A DNA stretch of 64,000 nucleotides from Pseudomonas sp. CC6-YY-74. GTDB lineage: Bacteria; Pseudomonadota; Gammaproteobacteria; Pseudomonadales; Pseudomonadaceae. Made by a program: the position numbers and the translations under genes. Below the pieces are notes generated by a model. It was not told the DNA's origin and did not search any database. It was given only the letters and a program-made list of their open reading frames with translations. This document shows, in pieces, positions 28,416-36,439 of this stretch (the first letter of the stretch is position 1; each line of letters starts with the position of its first letter). The stretch spans positions 4,502,001-4,566,000 of the forward strand of contig NZ_CP019947.1 of assembly GCF_002025205.1 (NCBI RefSeq), read 5' to 3'.

Positions 28416-28721
28416 ATGTTGTTACCGGGAGCCGAAGAGCTGGGAATGACCCACAGCCAATGCTTGGCTCTATTGGAGAGCGTCGAGGACACGGTTGATT
28501 TCTTCGTCTCCGGTCTGACTTATCTGGTCCATGCGGAAAGCCAGAAAGCCCAACCGGATCTTCAATTGATCGCGCAGTGGGAAGCGATGGACAGCGAAGC
28601 CTTTGACCTGCAGTACTCGCTATTAGAAGCAAGCGTAGAGACCTATCAGCAGGTGCTGGAAACCTACCGGCAACGCAGTCGCGAATTGCGCGTGGTGGTG
28701 GATCGCTATATGGCCGCGTAG
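28416..28721 (+). CDS. Small acidic hypothetical protein
   Basis: 101 residues. AAAGGAGG is ideally placed before the ATG at 28416. The protein is acidic and looks entirely helical, with MTHSQCLALLESVEDTVDFF in the first half and a long amphipathic helix EASVETYQQVLETYRQRSRE near the end. No signal or membrane segment is seen. I do not recognise the family. It lies behind two palindromic sites and just before the first XRE regulator, which suggests a tightly regulated accessory gene. Confidence 0.65.
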   Translation: MLLPGAEELGMTHSQCLALLESVEDTVDFFVSGLTYLVHAESQKAQPDLQLIAQWEAMDSEAFDLQYSLLEASVETYQQVLETYRQRSRELRVVVDRYMAA

Positions 28722-28775
28722 CGTCGGTTCTTGGGCTGAGTGACTGCATCCCCTTTGATTTTCCCGGTAGTCCGG

Positions 28776-28809
28776 TATACGTTACATTTCATGTGAATTG
28801 TTGCGTATA
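28776..28809. promoter_or_regulatory. Operator of XRE gene 1
   Basis: The left arm TATACGTTAC (28776-28785) and right arm GTTGCGTATA (28800-28809) are inverted, 8 of 10 matching, separated by 14 bases; the right arm ends six bases before the start codon. The same geometry precedes the paralogue at 37439. Confidence 0.6.
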
Positions 28810-28815
28810 CAGAAC

Positions 28816-29067
28816 ATGGACTATTCCCTTATCACGACGCGGCTTGGCGAACAGGTTAGGCAGCGTCGCCTGAATCGCGGACTGACCCAGGCCGCGCTGG
28901 CCTCCCTGGCCGGCATCACCCGGCAGAAGGTCATCGCCGTCGAGAAGGGCGACCTCTCCGTGGGGATGATGGCCTATGCGCGAGTGCTGGGTGCCCTGGA
29001 CTGTGAGTTCACGGTAGTACCGGCAAGAATGCCCACGCTGGATGACATTCAGGGGGTGTTCGACTGA
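28816..29067 (+). CDS. XRE-family helix-turn-helix regulator (HipB-like), copy 1
   Basis: 83 residues from the ATG at 28816, chosen because the paralogue at 37439 has the same N-terminus after its ATG. HTH: LNRGLTQAALASLAGITRQKVIAVEKG. The C-terminal tail VVPARMPTLDDIQGVFD is shared with the paralogue. HipB-like antitoxins usually precede a hipA gene; here an ATG overlaps the stop but the frame ends after 31 codons, so the regulator is an orphan. It is probably autoregulated through the upstream palindrome. Confidence 0.85.
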   Translation: MDYSLITTRLGEQVRQRRLNRGLTQAALASLAGITRQKVIAVEKGDLSVGMMAYARVLGALDCEFTVVPARMPTLDDIQGVFD

Positions 29068-29268
29068 TGACGGTCGTGCAGCAAATGGAACTCAACAAAG
29101 TGACCAGCGCGAGCGCCGCAGCGCTTTGGGGAAGGCCAGGATTAAGCCCCAGCGTGGCTTGATCCGATCGTCCTCAGATGAGAAGCAGATTCAACTCCAT
29201 GGTCTATTCAGTCGATAAGATCGGCAGGCTTTGATCGGTTAGCCACCCCACTAACGAAAGGAACTCGT

Positions 29269-29811
29269 ATGGCCAAGCCCGCTGCTCGTCTGTCTGACCC
29301 CACCAGTTGCCCGATCCCAGGGCACGGCACCAACCCAATTGCAGTTGGTTCTCCAAATGTCTTGTTTGATGGGCTGCCTGCCGCTCGCGAGTCAGACCCA
29401 AGCGCCTGTGGCAGCCCGCTCGTCTCGGGGCTGTCATCGACGGTCATCATCAACGGCCTACACGCGGCAACCGTGAGCAGTGGTGGCACACACGGCAATA
29501 CCGTCATAGCCGGTTCTGGCAGCGTACGCATCGGCGACAGCCACTCAGCCGCATCCTTCCAGGCCCCAGCCCCTCTCCAGTTCGCCAAAACCTTTGCCCA
29601 GGCATTCGTCATTACCGATAGCGAAACAGGTGAGCCACTGGCTAACCGAGAGTTTTTGGCTGTGGTAGATGGTCGTGAGGAGTCCGGGGTAACGGACTCC
29701 AACGGTTTGGCGCATGTCCAGGCACCGAACGAGAACTCGCTCATCTTCCTGCATGTCATATTCAAATCACCGGTTCGCACTCTGGTCGAGTTGTCCGAGA
29801 GTGGCCAATGA
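29269..29811 (+). CDS. PAAR-domain T6SS spike protein with TTR-like extension (module 1)
   Basis: 180 residues. Residues 1 to about 97 are a PAAR domain (KPAARLSDPTSCPIPGHGTN, GGTHGNTVIAGSGSVRIGD), which sharpens the VgrG tip. Residues about 105-180 (FVITDSETGEPLANREFLAV, TDSNGLAHVQAP) look like a transthyretin-type extension described for some PAAR proteins, which can recruit cargo. GAAAGGAA lies before the ATG. It overlaps the amidase gene by four bases. It is close in sequence to the PAAR protein of module 2 at 41708. Confidence 0.88.
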   Translation: MAKPAARLSDPTSCPIPGHGTNPIAVGSPNVLFDGLPAARESDPSACGSPLVSGLSSTVIINGLHAATVSSGGTHGNTVIAGSGSVRIGDSHSAASFQAPAPLQFAKTFAQAFVITDSETGEPLANREFLAVVDGREESGVTDSNGLAHVQAPNENSLIFLHVIFKSPVRTLVELSESGQ

Positions 29812-30527
29812 CCAGTACGGCGTACAAAACCACTGCCAAGGCTCAAGAGGTAAAGCCAAGCCAGCCTATTGTGCCCGTCACTATTACCGTGAATGACAGG
29901 GCTGCTACACGTGAGTCCATCATCCGCAAGGCCCGCGATCTGGGTCATAAGTTGGTTACGCGCTCGTCTTGGGGTGCCCATAAGGCCAAGGTCGGCCTAG
30001 CAAATGATTGGGGCTACAGCATGATTGCTCTGCACCACGCCGGCCGTAGCTATTCGTGTGGTGGCGGGGCCGAGCAGATGCTTGAGACCCAAGAGGATCA
30101 CTTGGAAGGTAAGTACGACGATATTGGTTACCACTATGGTATCGATTGTGCCGGCATCATCTATGAAGGGCGAGATATCAGATTCAAGGGATCAAGCGTG
30201 CTCGAGTACAACACCGGTGTCATCGGTGTGGTGCTGCTGAACAACTTCACCACTGCGGAGGAGGGCGATGACCTAGTCTCCTATGGAAGGGAAACCCTTG
30301 AGTCTTGGGGCGTCAGTACAACAAATTCTATTCCTGCTGCCCAAATTGATGCTGTCGTGAACCTTATTACCGCGCTGAAAAGTGTTTTCTTCATAACTCG
30401 CGTCGGTGGTCATCGCGAGTATCCAGGGCAACGAGCGGAAGGGAAGGTCTGCCCTGGTAACGTCGGCATGGAGCTGGTGAAGGCTATTCGTGTCAAAACC
30501 CAACTGCTACAGCCGCCTACAGCATGA
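29808..30527 (+). CDS. PGRP/Amidase_2-type peptidoglycan amidase, probable T6SS effector
   Basis: 239 residues, no signal peptide. The zinc ligands of N-acetylmuramoyl-L-alanine amidases are all visible: H76 in ALHHAG, H202 in GGHREYPGQR and C215 in KVCPGN, with Y108 in IGYHYGI and K213 in the catalytic positions. The first about 45 residues are a low-complexity linker before RSSWGAHKAK. It would cut the amide bond between MurNAc and L-Ala. Lack of a signal, overlap with a PAAR gene and a following exported small protein together indicate delivery by type VI secretion into the periplasm of a target cell. Confidence 0.87.
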   Translation: MTSTAYKTTAKAQEVKPSQPIVPVTITVNDRAATRESIIRKARDLGHKLVTRSSWGAHKAKVGLANDWGYSMIALHHAGRSYSCGGGAEQMLETQEDHLEGKYDDIGYHYGIDCAGIIYEGRDIRFKGSSVLEYNTGVIGVVLLNNFTTAEEGDDLVSYGRETLESWGVSTTNSIPAAQIDAVVNLITALKSVFFITRVGGHREYPGQRAEGKVCPGNVGMELVKAIRVKTQLLQPPTA

Positions 30528-30811
30528 AAAAATCAATCATTCTTATTGCACTATTATTGCTAGGCGCTCTGTTCGTTGGATACTACAAAGCAATTGACGA
30601 TGCGGAGCTGAATACGGTGTTCTTCATCAAGAAGAGCCCCACCTTCCAGGTTAAGTTCGAGAACCTCTTTGCTAACGACGCAGACAATAAAAAACTGCAC
30701 GAGTTAAATGGCGAAGAGCGTAAGTTAGTAGTTGACTACTGTAAGTACCGGTTAGGTATCGAAACTGAACTGAGATCGCAAGAGGAGCTAGAAGTCTGTA
30801 AAGAGCGGTAG
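30524..30811 (+). CDS. Probable periplasmic immunity protein for the amidase
   Basis: 95 residues. The N-terminus MKKSIILIALLLLGALFVGYY is a signal or membrane anchor that places the rest in the periplasm, where the amidase acts. The start overlaps the amidase stop in an ATGA. The C-terminal half has two cysteines, CKYRLGIETELRS and EVCKER, perhaps a disulfide. I do not recognise a named family; the immunity role is inferred from position, size and localisation. Confidence 0.7.
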   Translation: MKKSIILIALLLLGALFVGYYKAIDDAELNTVFFIKKSPTFQVKFENLFANDADNKKLHELNGEERKLVVDYCKYRLGIETELRSQEELEVCKER

Positions 30812-30825
30812 TCGTAGGGCGCACG

Positions 30826-30861
30826 CAGGCCACGATTGATCTCTTCGTAAATCGTGGCCTG
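30826..30861. other. Perfect 12-bp hairpin between the two immunity genes
   Basis: CAGGCCACGATT and AATCGTGGCCTG flank a 12-base loop. It lies 14 bases after the first immunity gene. It could be a weak terminator or an mRNA processing or stability element. Confidence 0.6.
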
Positions 30862-30889
30862 TCCCATATTGCTCTTTTCCCCCTGGCTC

Positions 30890-31176
30890 ATGAAAAAACT
30901 AACTGTTTTCATCACATTTGTCCTGCTTGCGTGCTCTTTGTCGGCTACTACGAGTCCCTGGACGATGCAGAGGTGAACAAGGTCTTCTTTATCAAGAAGT
31001 CCCCCGCTCTGCAGGTCAAGTTCAGGCACCTATTCGCCAACGATGCTGACGACAAGCCTCTGGAAAGGCTGACTGCCGAGCAGCGTGAGCAGGTAATTGA
31101 TTACTGCAAATACCGCCTCGGCATAGAAACCGCGCTGAACAACCAAGAGGAATTGGAGGCGTGCAAGCAGCGGTAG
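30890..31176 (+). pseudogene. Second immunity gene copy, disrupted by a one-base deletion
   Basis: From the ATG at 30890 the product begins MKKLTVFITFVLLAC, a lipobox-like signal, then runs out of the family and stops. From about 30931 another frame encodes 80 residues parallel to the first copy (FVGYYESLDDAEVNKVFFIK, CKYRLGIETALNNQEELEAC). The offset between the two frames is one base. So this is a tandem duplicate whose signal and body are out of frame. A GTG at 30931 could still start the body, but without the export signal. Confidence 0.75.
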
Positions 31177-31187
31177 TCGGCATCGTG

Positions 31188-31208
31188 AAGGCGCCAGTGG
31201 CGCCTTTT
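31188..31208 (+). terminator. Intrinsic terminator of T6SS cargo module 1
   Basis: The stem AAGGCGCC, loop AGT, GGCGCCTT followed by TT lies 12 bases after the second immunity copy. Confidence 0.8.
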
Positions 31209-31290
31209 ACTTGCTCTTGGTGGCCAAAGTGCTCAGGTCAACCCCAAGCGGCTGGCACACCTCCCGTCGGCCTACCGAGGACTGATTTGG

Positions 31291-31314
31291 GGAAATAAAT
31301 CTGTCCCCTTTTCC
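31291..31314. repeat. Short repeat flanking the foreign cassette, left copy
   Basis: It contains AAATAAATCTGTCCCCTTTT. An inverted, almost identical copy lies at 36245-36269. Strings of this type (GGGGACAGATTTATTT) recur as mobile-element borders in many bacteria; here the pair brackets a block of about 4.9 kb. Confidence 0.6.
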
Positions 31315-31320
31315 GTCGTA

Positions 31321-31530
31321 ATTCGGCCAATCGCCTTGGGCAAAAAGAACTGATTGTTTGCCGGTTCAGAACGCTCCGGACGTAGCGCCGCCGCCATCCA
31401 GAGCCTGCTGGCCACCGCCAAACTGAACGGCATCGAACCCGCCGCCAGGCTCAAGGATACGCTGGAAAAACTGCCCACCTGGCCTAACAGGCGAATCGAT
31501 GAGCTGCTGCCCCTCAGCCCCTCAAACTGA
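31321..31530 (+). pseudogene. IS66-family transposase (TnpC) C-terminal relic
   Basis: The frame reads RPIALGKKN, an in-frame TGA where family members have Trp, then LFAGSERSGRSAAAIQSLLA, TAKLNGIEPAARLKDTLEK and IDELLPLSPSN before the stop. The string AKLNGIEP and the RIDELLP ending are typical of IS66 TnpC. About 70 codons of a roughly 500-codon gene survive. Confidence 0.8.
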
Positions 31531-31543
31531 ATAGAGGTGGGGC

Positions 31544-31726
31544 GGCTGGACGCTTACCGCCATCAATGGCGGCGGTCAGAACCAGTCCCGGGCCATGCTG
31601 ACCGGGGCACTGGTCGGCGCGCAGGTGGGCCTTGCCGGTATTCCGAAGCGGTTCGTGGACGGCCTCGAACGCTCGGAGGACATCCGGAAACTGGCCCGAT
31701 TCCTGGTCACTCAGATGCCGGGCTGA
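31544..31726 (+). pseudogene. ADP-ribosylglycohydrolase C-terminal relic
   Basis: 61 codons, reading GGGQNQSRAMLTGALVGAQV, then GLAGIPKRFVDGLERSEDI to a stop; the GGxNxxRAxLTGALVGAQVG motif is the conserved C-terminal part of ADP-ribosylglycohydrolases. The N-terminal metal-binding part is absent. It immediately follows the transposase relic. Confidence 0.7.
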
Positions 31727-31743
31727 ATAGAACGCCTGCCTGA

Positions 31744-32481
31744 TTAGAGCGGCTGCTTGGTGGGGCGGATGATAATCTCATTGACATCGACATCCGCCGG
31801 CTGCTCGATGGCGTAAGCAATCGCCCGGGCAATCGCATCGGGGTCGATAGCCATCTCGTACATTTCATCCACATTCTTGGCGGTATCGGGATCGCTGATG
31901 GTACTGGTCAGCTCGGTCGCCACGGCCCCCGGCGAGATATTGGTGGAACGGATTTCCCCGTCGCCTTCCTGACGAAGTCCTTCTGATAGCGCCCTCACGG
32001 CATACTTGGTTGCGGAGTAGACGGCCGACGACGGAAAGACCTTATGCCCCGCTATCGACGAGAGATTGATGATGTGGCCGACATGCTGCTCGCGCATGGT
32101 CGGCAGCACCGCGGCAATACCGTAAAGCACACCTTTGATGTTGACGTCGACCATCTGATCCCACTCGTCGACCTTGAGCTCATCGAGCGGCGACAGCGGC
32201 ATCAGGCCAGCATTGTTGACCAGCACATCGATGCGGCCATAGGCTTCCTTCGCCGCCTTGGCCAGCGACTCGACCTGATCGCGGTCAGTGACGTCGGTCA
32301 CCTGGTAGATAGCATCACCGCCCTGCTCGATGATAGCGTCCCGCAGCTCCACCAGGCGTTCCTCGCGTCGGGCAGCAAGCACCAGCTTGGCGCCACCCTT
32401 GGCCAGACGGAGGGCGGTAGCTTTACCGAGACCACTGCTGGCACCGGTAATGATGACGACCTTGCCATTGATTTCTGACAT
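31744..32481 (-). CDS. Short-chain dehydrogenase/reductase
   Basis: 245 residues from the ATG at 32481, with AGGAG 8 bases upstream. Classical SDR motifs: TGASSGLG near the N-terminus, VNNAG, NLSSIAG and YSATK, giving the Asn-Ser-Tyr-Lys tetrad. The residues AARREERL after the second strand suggest NADP preference. The substrate is unknown. It is the last gene of a four-gene oxidoreductase cluster on the minus strand. Confidence 0.88.
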   Translation of the reverse strand: MSEINGKVVIITGASSGLGKATALRLAKGGAKLVLAARREERLVELRDAIIEQGGDAIYQVTDVTDRDQVESLAKAAKEAYGRIDVLVNNAGLMPLSPLDELKVDEWDQMVDVNIKGVLYGIAAVLPTMREQHVGHIINLSSIAGHKVFPSSAVYSATKYAVRALSEGLRQEGDGEIRSTNISPGAVATELTSTISDPDTAKNVDEMYEMAIDPDAIARAIAYAIEQPADVDVNEIIIRPTKQPL

Positions 32482-32571
32482 GATTTCTTCTCCTGTGAAC
32501 ATGAATCGTTGGATGTTGCGCGTCGGCTGAAACAGGCCCCAACCGATGGGTCTGGGCTTGGAAACCGGGTG

Positions 32572-33687
32572 TTACGCCGGTTGCTCGGCGAGACTCGGAT
32601 AGTCGGTATAACCGTGCTCATCGCCCCCGTAGAAGGTGCTGTCGTCCCATTCGTTAAGCGGGGCGCCAAGGCGAAAGCGTTCTGGAAGGTCGGGGTTGGC
32701 GATGAAGGGACGGCCGAAGGTCACCAGGTCGGTCTTGCCGGCGGCAATGCGCTCACGGGCCTCGTCGGCGGTGTAGCCACCGTTGCTGATATAGGTACGC
32801 GAAAACGCATTCTGGATGGCCTCGATCACCCTGTCAGGGCGGCCAGAGGCGTGATTGCCCTGGAAGGAATCCTCGACTACCTCAATGAAAGCAATCCCCA
32901 AAGCGTCAAGTCTGCCGGCGAAGGCACCGAAGGTCGCTTCCGGGTCGGCATCCTCCATGGCGTTGAAACTGCCCGTGGGACTGATCCGCACACCGACGCG
33001 CTCCGCTCCCCACACATCCACTACCGCCTCGACCACCGCCAATGGCAGACGCAGGCGATTGTCCAACGAGTCGCCATGGGCATCGTCGCGAATGTTGCTG
33101 GCGCTTTTCAGGAACTGGTCCAGCAGATAACCGTTGGCGGCGTGAACCTCGACCCCATCGAAGCCGGCGCGCTTGGCGTTCTCGGCACCCTGGCGGAACT
33201 GCTCGACGATGCCGGGCATCTCCTCGAGCGTCAGCGCCCGCGGCGTCGGAATCTCGACCATGCCGGAGTCGGCGTTGATGTAGGTCTTGGCGCCTTCGGG
33301 TTTGATGGCCGAGGGCGCCACCGGCGCATTGCCGTCAGGCTGCAGGTCTGGGTGCGAGATGCGCCCGACGTGCCACAGCTGCATTATGATGCGGCCGCCT
33401 TGCGCATGCACCGCGTCGGTCACGCGCCGCCAGCCCTCGATCTGCGCCTCGGAGTGGATGCCCGGGGTGAAGGCGTAACCCTTGCCCTGAGGCGAGACCT
33501 GGGTTGCTTCGGAGATGATCAGTCCGGCGCCGGCACGCTGGCGGTAGTATTCCACGTTCATGTCGTTGGGCACGTCGCCGGGCTGCGTGGCCCGCGAGCG
33601 GGTCAGCGGGGCCATCAATACCCGGTTGGGCAGTGTCAGCTTCCCGAGAACAAAGGGGTCGAACAGGATGTCGGCTTGCTGTGTCAT
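32572..33687 (-). CDS. Old Yellow Enzyme family alkene reductase (NemA-like)
   Basis: 371 residues, the usual length of NemA. Features: FMN-binding PLTRSRATQPGDVPN, QLWHVGRISHPD, the substrate-binding His/Asn in VEVHAANGYLLDQFL, and the C-terminal phosphate-binding FGRPFIANPDLPERF. It reduces activated C=C bonds, such as N-ethylmaleimide or 2-cyclohexenone, with NADPH. AGGAG precedes the start. Its neighbours suggest a cluster for handling reactive carbonyls. Confidence 0.92.
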   Translation of the reverse strand: MTQQADILFDPFVLGKLTLPNRVLMAPLTRSRATQPGDVPNDMNVEYYRQRAGAGLIISEATQVSPQGKGYAFTPGIHSEAQIEGWRRVTDAVHAQGGRIIMQLWHVGRISHPDLQPDGNAPVAPSAIKPEGAKTYINADSGMVEIPTPRALTLEEMPGIVEQFRQGAENAKRAGFDGVEVHAANGYLLDQFLKSASNIRDDAHGDSLDNRLRLPLAVVEAVVDVWGAERVGVRISPTGSFNAMEDADPEATFGAFAGRLDALGIAFIEVVEDSFQGNHASGRPDRVIEAIQNAFSRTYISNGGYTADEARERIAAGKTDLVTFGRPFIANPDLPERFRLGAPLNEWDDSTFYGGDEHGYTDYPSLAEQPA

Positions 33688-33748
33688 GGATTTCTCCTGA
33701 AGTCTGCTGGGCTGCGCGCCGACCGGCAGGCAGCCCCTTCTGGTTCGG

Positions 33749-34351
33749 TCAGGCGGACTGCATATTCTGGGCTATACCGTCGTAACGGCCTGTAGTCGCG
33801 GCCTCCGCCAGCACATGGGCTACATCTGCGCGAGAGGCTTTGGCGGATTTGTTGACAGCTTCGCCCAGGATCACTTTTTCGCCCCGTCCGTCGTCGGTTA
33901 ACGCGACCGGGCGCAGGATCGAATAAGTCATCCCAGAGTCCTTCAGGTGTTCATCCGCCTCATGTTTGGCATTCAGATAGGGCGCTATGTCGCCCGTGGG
34001 ATTGGACTGGTCTGCCCCGATTGAACTGAGCATCACGAAACGTTTCACGCCTGATTCCAGCGCCAGATCAATCAGTCGCTTGGCGCCGTCCCGATCCACT
34101 TTTTTGGTCATTTCAGGGCCCGTGGATCCGCCGGAGCCTGCCGCAAAGATAACCACCTCCATGCCATCGCATACGCCGGCGTGCAGGTCAGCGAGATCGC
34201 CATTGCGCAGGCCGACTCCCTGGGGCAGCGCCGTGGTGTCAGAGCTTGCGCGAACAAGCGCTGTCGGCTTGTGGCCCTGGTCAACCAAGTACTGGACCAG
34301 ATGCAGGCCCGTTCTGCCGGTCGCCCCGGCAACAAGGATGTTCATGCTCAT
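33749..34351 (-). CDS. NAD(P)-binding NmrA-like/atypical SDR protein
   Basis: 200 residues. The dinucleotide-binding motif GATGRTGLH is at the N-terminus, followed by VVIFAAGSGGSTGPE and RFVMLSSIGAD; there is no classical YxxxK in order, as usual in this atypical SDR group. AAGGA lies 6 bases before the ATG at 34351. Function unknown; it may sense or use NAD(P)H within the cluster. Confidence 0.85.
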   Translation of the reverse strand: MSMNILVAGATGRTGLHLVQYLVDQGHKPTALVRASSDTTALPQGVGLRNGDLADLHAGVCDGMEVVIFAAGSGGSTGPEMTKKVDRDGAKRLIDLALESGVKRFVMLSSIGADQSNPTGDIAPYLNAKHEADEHLKDSGMTYSILRPVALTDDGRGEKVILGEAVNKSAKASRADVAHVLAEAATTGRYDGIAQNMQSA

Positions 34352-34371
34352 AAAATTTCCTTAATGCCGAA

Positions 34372-35751
34372 TCAGGATTGGGCCACCATGACCGCCTTTA
34401 CATTCACAAACTCGCGCATGCCAAAGCCACCATGTTCGCGGCCATAACCACTCTGCTTTACGCCACCAAAAGGCAGGTTGGGTATGGCCAGGTTGTAGCC
34501 ATTGATATTGACCATGCCGGTGTCGAATTCATCCCGGGCCAGGCGTACGGCCCGGTCTTCATTGGCAGAGAAAATGCCGCCGCCCAGACCATAAATGGAG
34601 TTATTTGCCACCCGCATGGCCTCGGCATCGTCTTTCACCCGAATCAGTGCAGCTACCGGACCAAACAACTCGTCGTCATAAGCTGGCTGGCCCGGTGCGA
34701 CATCTTCCAGCACGGTTGCCGGATAGAAGTAGCCCTTGCCTTCGGGAATTTCACCGCCCAGAGAACAGGTGGCACCGGCGTCGACAGACTGTCGAACCTG
34801 TTCATGAAGGCTATCTCTCAGATCTGAACGCGCCATGGGTCCCATCTGGGTGTCGCTGCTGGTGGGGTCGCCGACGACGAGGTTTTTCATTCCGGCGAGG
34901 AAGGCATCCCGGAACTCGTCGTAGACCGAGTCCACGACAATAAAGCGTTTCGCTGCCACGCAGGTCTGGCCGGTATTGTTGGTGCGGCCCAAAACACAGA
35001 CTTTGGCCGCCTTCTGCACATCTGCATCCGCCAGCACTAGGTAGGCATCGTTACTGCCCAGTTCAAGCACGGTTTTCTTCAGTACTTTGCCGGCACGCTG
35101 TGCCACAGCTCGGCCCGCCGTGGGGCTACCGGTTAGCGTGACGCCACGTACCAGTTTGTGTTCAATAACCGCGTCCGAAACGTCGTGGCCAATCAACAGG
35201 GTGCGGAAAGCGTTTTCCGGCATTCCGGCATCCCGATAGAGCTTTTCAACTTCCAGCGCCATACCCCAGACATTGGCAGCGTGCTTCAGCAGCACGGTGT
35301 TGCCTGCCATCAGGTTGGCGGCGCTGTAGCGGATGACCTGGTAAAGCGGAAAGTTCCAGGGTTGGATCCCGTAGATCACGCCCTGGGGCTGATAGGAGAC
35401 CAGGGCCCAGCCGCCTTCAAGCTCCCGTGTTTCATCGGCCAGTTCTTTGGGGCCGTGCTCGGCGCTGAACTCACAGACTGCAGCACAAAGCTCGCATTCC
35501 TGTTTGCCTTCAGCGAGAGTCTTGCCCATTTCACGGGTCATCAGTGCGGCGTAGTCGTCCTGGCGCTCCCGGATCAGCGCGGCGGTTTTGTTCAGGATCT
35601 CGGCACGTTCACTGAAGCTGGTTTTGCGCCAGCTCAGAAACGCATCGTGGGTCTGCTCAATAATGCCTTCGGCCTCTTGCCGTGACATCAGCGAATAGGT
35701 TTCAAGAACGTCTTCAGTAGCAGGATTGATGGTTTTTTTGGTATCAGACAT
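34372..35751 (-). CDS. NAD(P)-dependent aldehyde dehydrogenase (succinate-semialdehyde type)
   Basis: 459 residues. Catalytic Cys lies in NNTGQTCVAAKRF, the catalytic Glu in VLELGSND, and the substrate-entry motif is QPWNFPLYQ. Length and the order of motifs fit the GabD/Sad group lacking an N-terminal extension. GGAGG at the start is strong. Probably the first gene of the cluster, it would oxidise aldehydes formed or met by the others. Base composition is visibly less GC-rich than the core genes. Confidence 0.9.
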   Translation of the reverse strand: MSDTKKTINPATEDVLETYSLMSRQEAEGIIEQTHDAFLSWRKTSFSERAEILNKTAALIRERQDDYAALMTREMGKTLAEGKQECELCAAVCEFSAEHGPKELADETRELEGGWALVSYQPQGVIYGIQPWNFPLYQVIRYSAANLMAGNTVLLKHAANVWGMALEVEKLYRDAGMPENAFRTLLIGHDVSDAVIEHKLVRGVTLTGSPTAGRAVAQRAGKVLKKTVLELGSNDAYLVLADADVQKAAKVCVLGRTNNTGQTCVAAKRFIVVDSVYDEFRDAFLAGMKNLVVGDPTSSDTQMGPMARSDLRDSLHEQVRQSVDAGATCSLGGEIPEGKGYFYPATVLEDVAPGQPAYDDELFGPVAALIRVKDDAEAMRVANNSIYGLGGGIFSANEDRAVRLARDEFDTGMVNINGYNLAIPNLPFGGVKQSGYGREHGGFGMREFVNVKAVMVAQS

Positions 35752-35878
35752 CTGGTTTCCTCCGTGAGGATATTAGGGAAGAAACACAGATACTGGACTG
35801 CAAGGCGCTACCAGGTCGGTGCGATAGCCAACAAAGTCTTGGTTACCGTGGCAAATGGCGAAAACCAGGGGCCGAGGC

Positions 35879-36109
35879 TTAATCGCTGTCTGTTCCCCGG
35901 AGCCGTAGAATTGCCAGCTCCACGGCATCGACCAGGTCGGTAACCTGTTGGTCAGGGCTACCCATCAGGGGGTGAAAGAGCGACTCGTGGCGTTGAATCC
36001 AGATGCCATGAAACCCGGCCTGAATCGCGCAGTGGTCATCCCAGGCATGGGCCGCGATCAGCAGTGCTTTCTCCGGGGCACAGGCGCGTTTCAGCGCAGC
36101 ATGGTGGTG
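35879..36109 (-). pseudogene. Haloacid dehalogenase-like protein, C-terminal relic
   Basis: 76 codons reading ALLIAAHAWDDHCAIQAGFH, then GIWIQRHESLFHPLMG and DLVDAVELAILRLRG to a stop. This matches the motif III/IV end of type II haloacid dehalogenases, but there is no motif I or start codon. It ends at about 36109 against unrelated noncoding sequence, marking the right side of the foreign block. Confidence 0.65.
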
Positions 36110-36244
36110 CAGTGTAAGCGTTCAGCCGTCCCACCGTTATTGCGCTTGACCTATAACGAATCGCTGCCCAGTACCCAGTGCAGGTGGCTGTATGAAACTC
36201 GCCACTTCTGCCCGTCGCACTCAAGGGGAAAAGGGAAAAAGAAG

Positions 36245-36269
36245 GGAAAAAGGGGACAGATTTATTTTC
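36245..36269. repeat. Short repeat flanking the foreign cassette, right copy
   Basis: It contains GGGGACAGATTTATTTTC, the inverted counterpart of the sequence at 31291-31314. A shorter related string, AGGGGACAGACCACGATTTT, is at 36403. Confidence 0.6.
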
Positions 36270-36319
36270 TGCACGGAAACTCCTTGATCGTTTCACTGCC
36301 CTGCGGCTCAAAGAGCCTG

Positions 36320-36402
36320 CATGGTTCGACACTTGGGAAATGTCGAGCACCCCCAAAACTGCTGCCCCGCTTACGGCCCTGATTTCACGGTACGAATGGT
36401 AA
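36320..36402 (-). pseudogene. Partial duplicate of the 3' end of the NERD gene
   Basis: The minus strand encodes IRTVKSGP, a TAA, then AGQQFWGCSTFPKCRTMQAL and a stop, nearly the same as the last codons of the intact gene at 36440. It is an 80-base tandem duplication, decayed by an in-frame stop. Confidence 0.7.
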
Positions 36403-36439
36403 TAGGGGACAGACCACGATTTTCAAGCCTTTCTGCATT

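Noticed and set aside
29067..29162. Possible remnant of a hipA gene overlapping XRE copy 1
   Set aside because: The ATG overlaps the regulator stop, but only 31 codons are open and they show no HipA motif.
36130..36170. Possible integron attC-like site (GTTAT...ATAAC)
   Set aside because: The arms are too short and the required core sites are missing; no integrase or cassette array is nearby.
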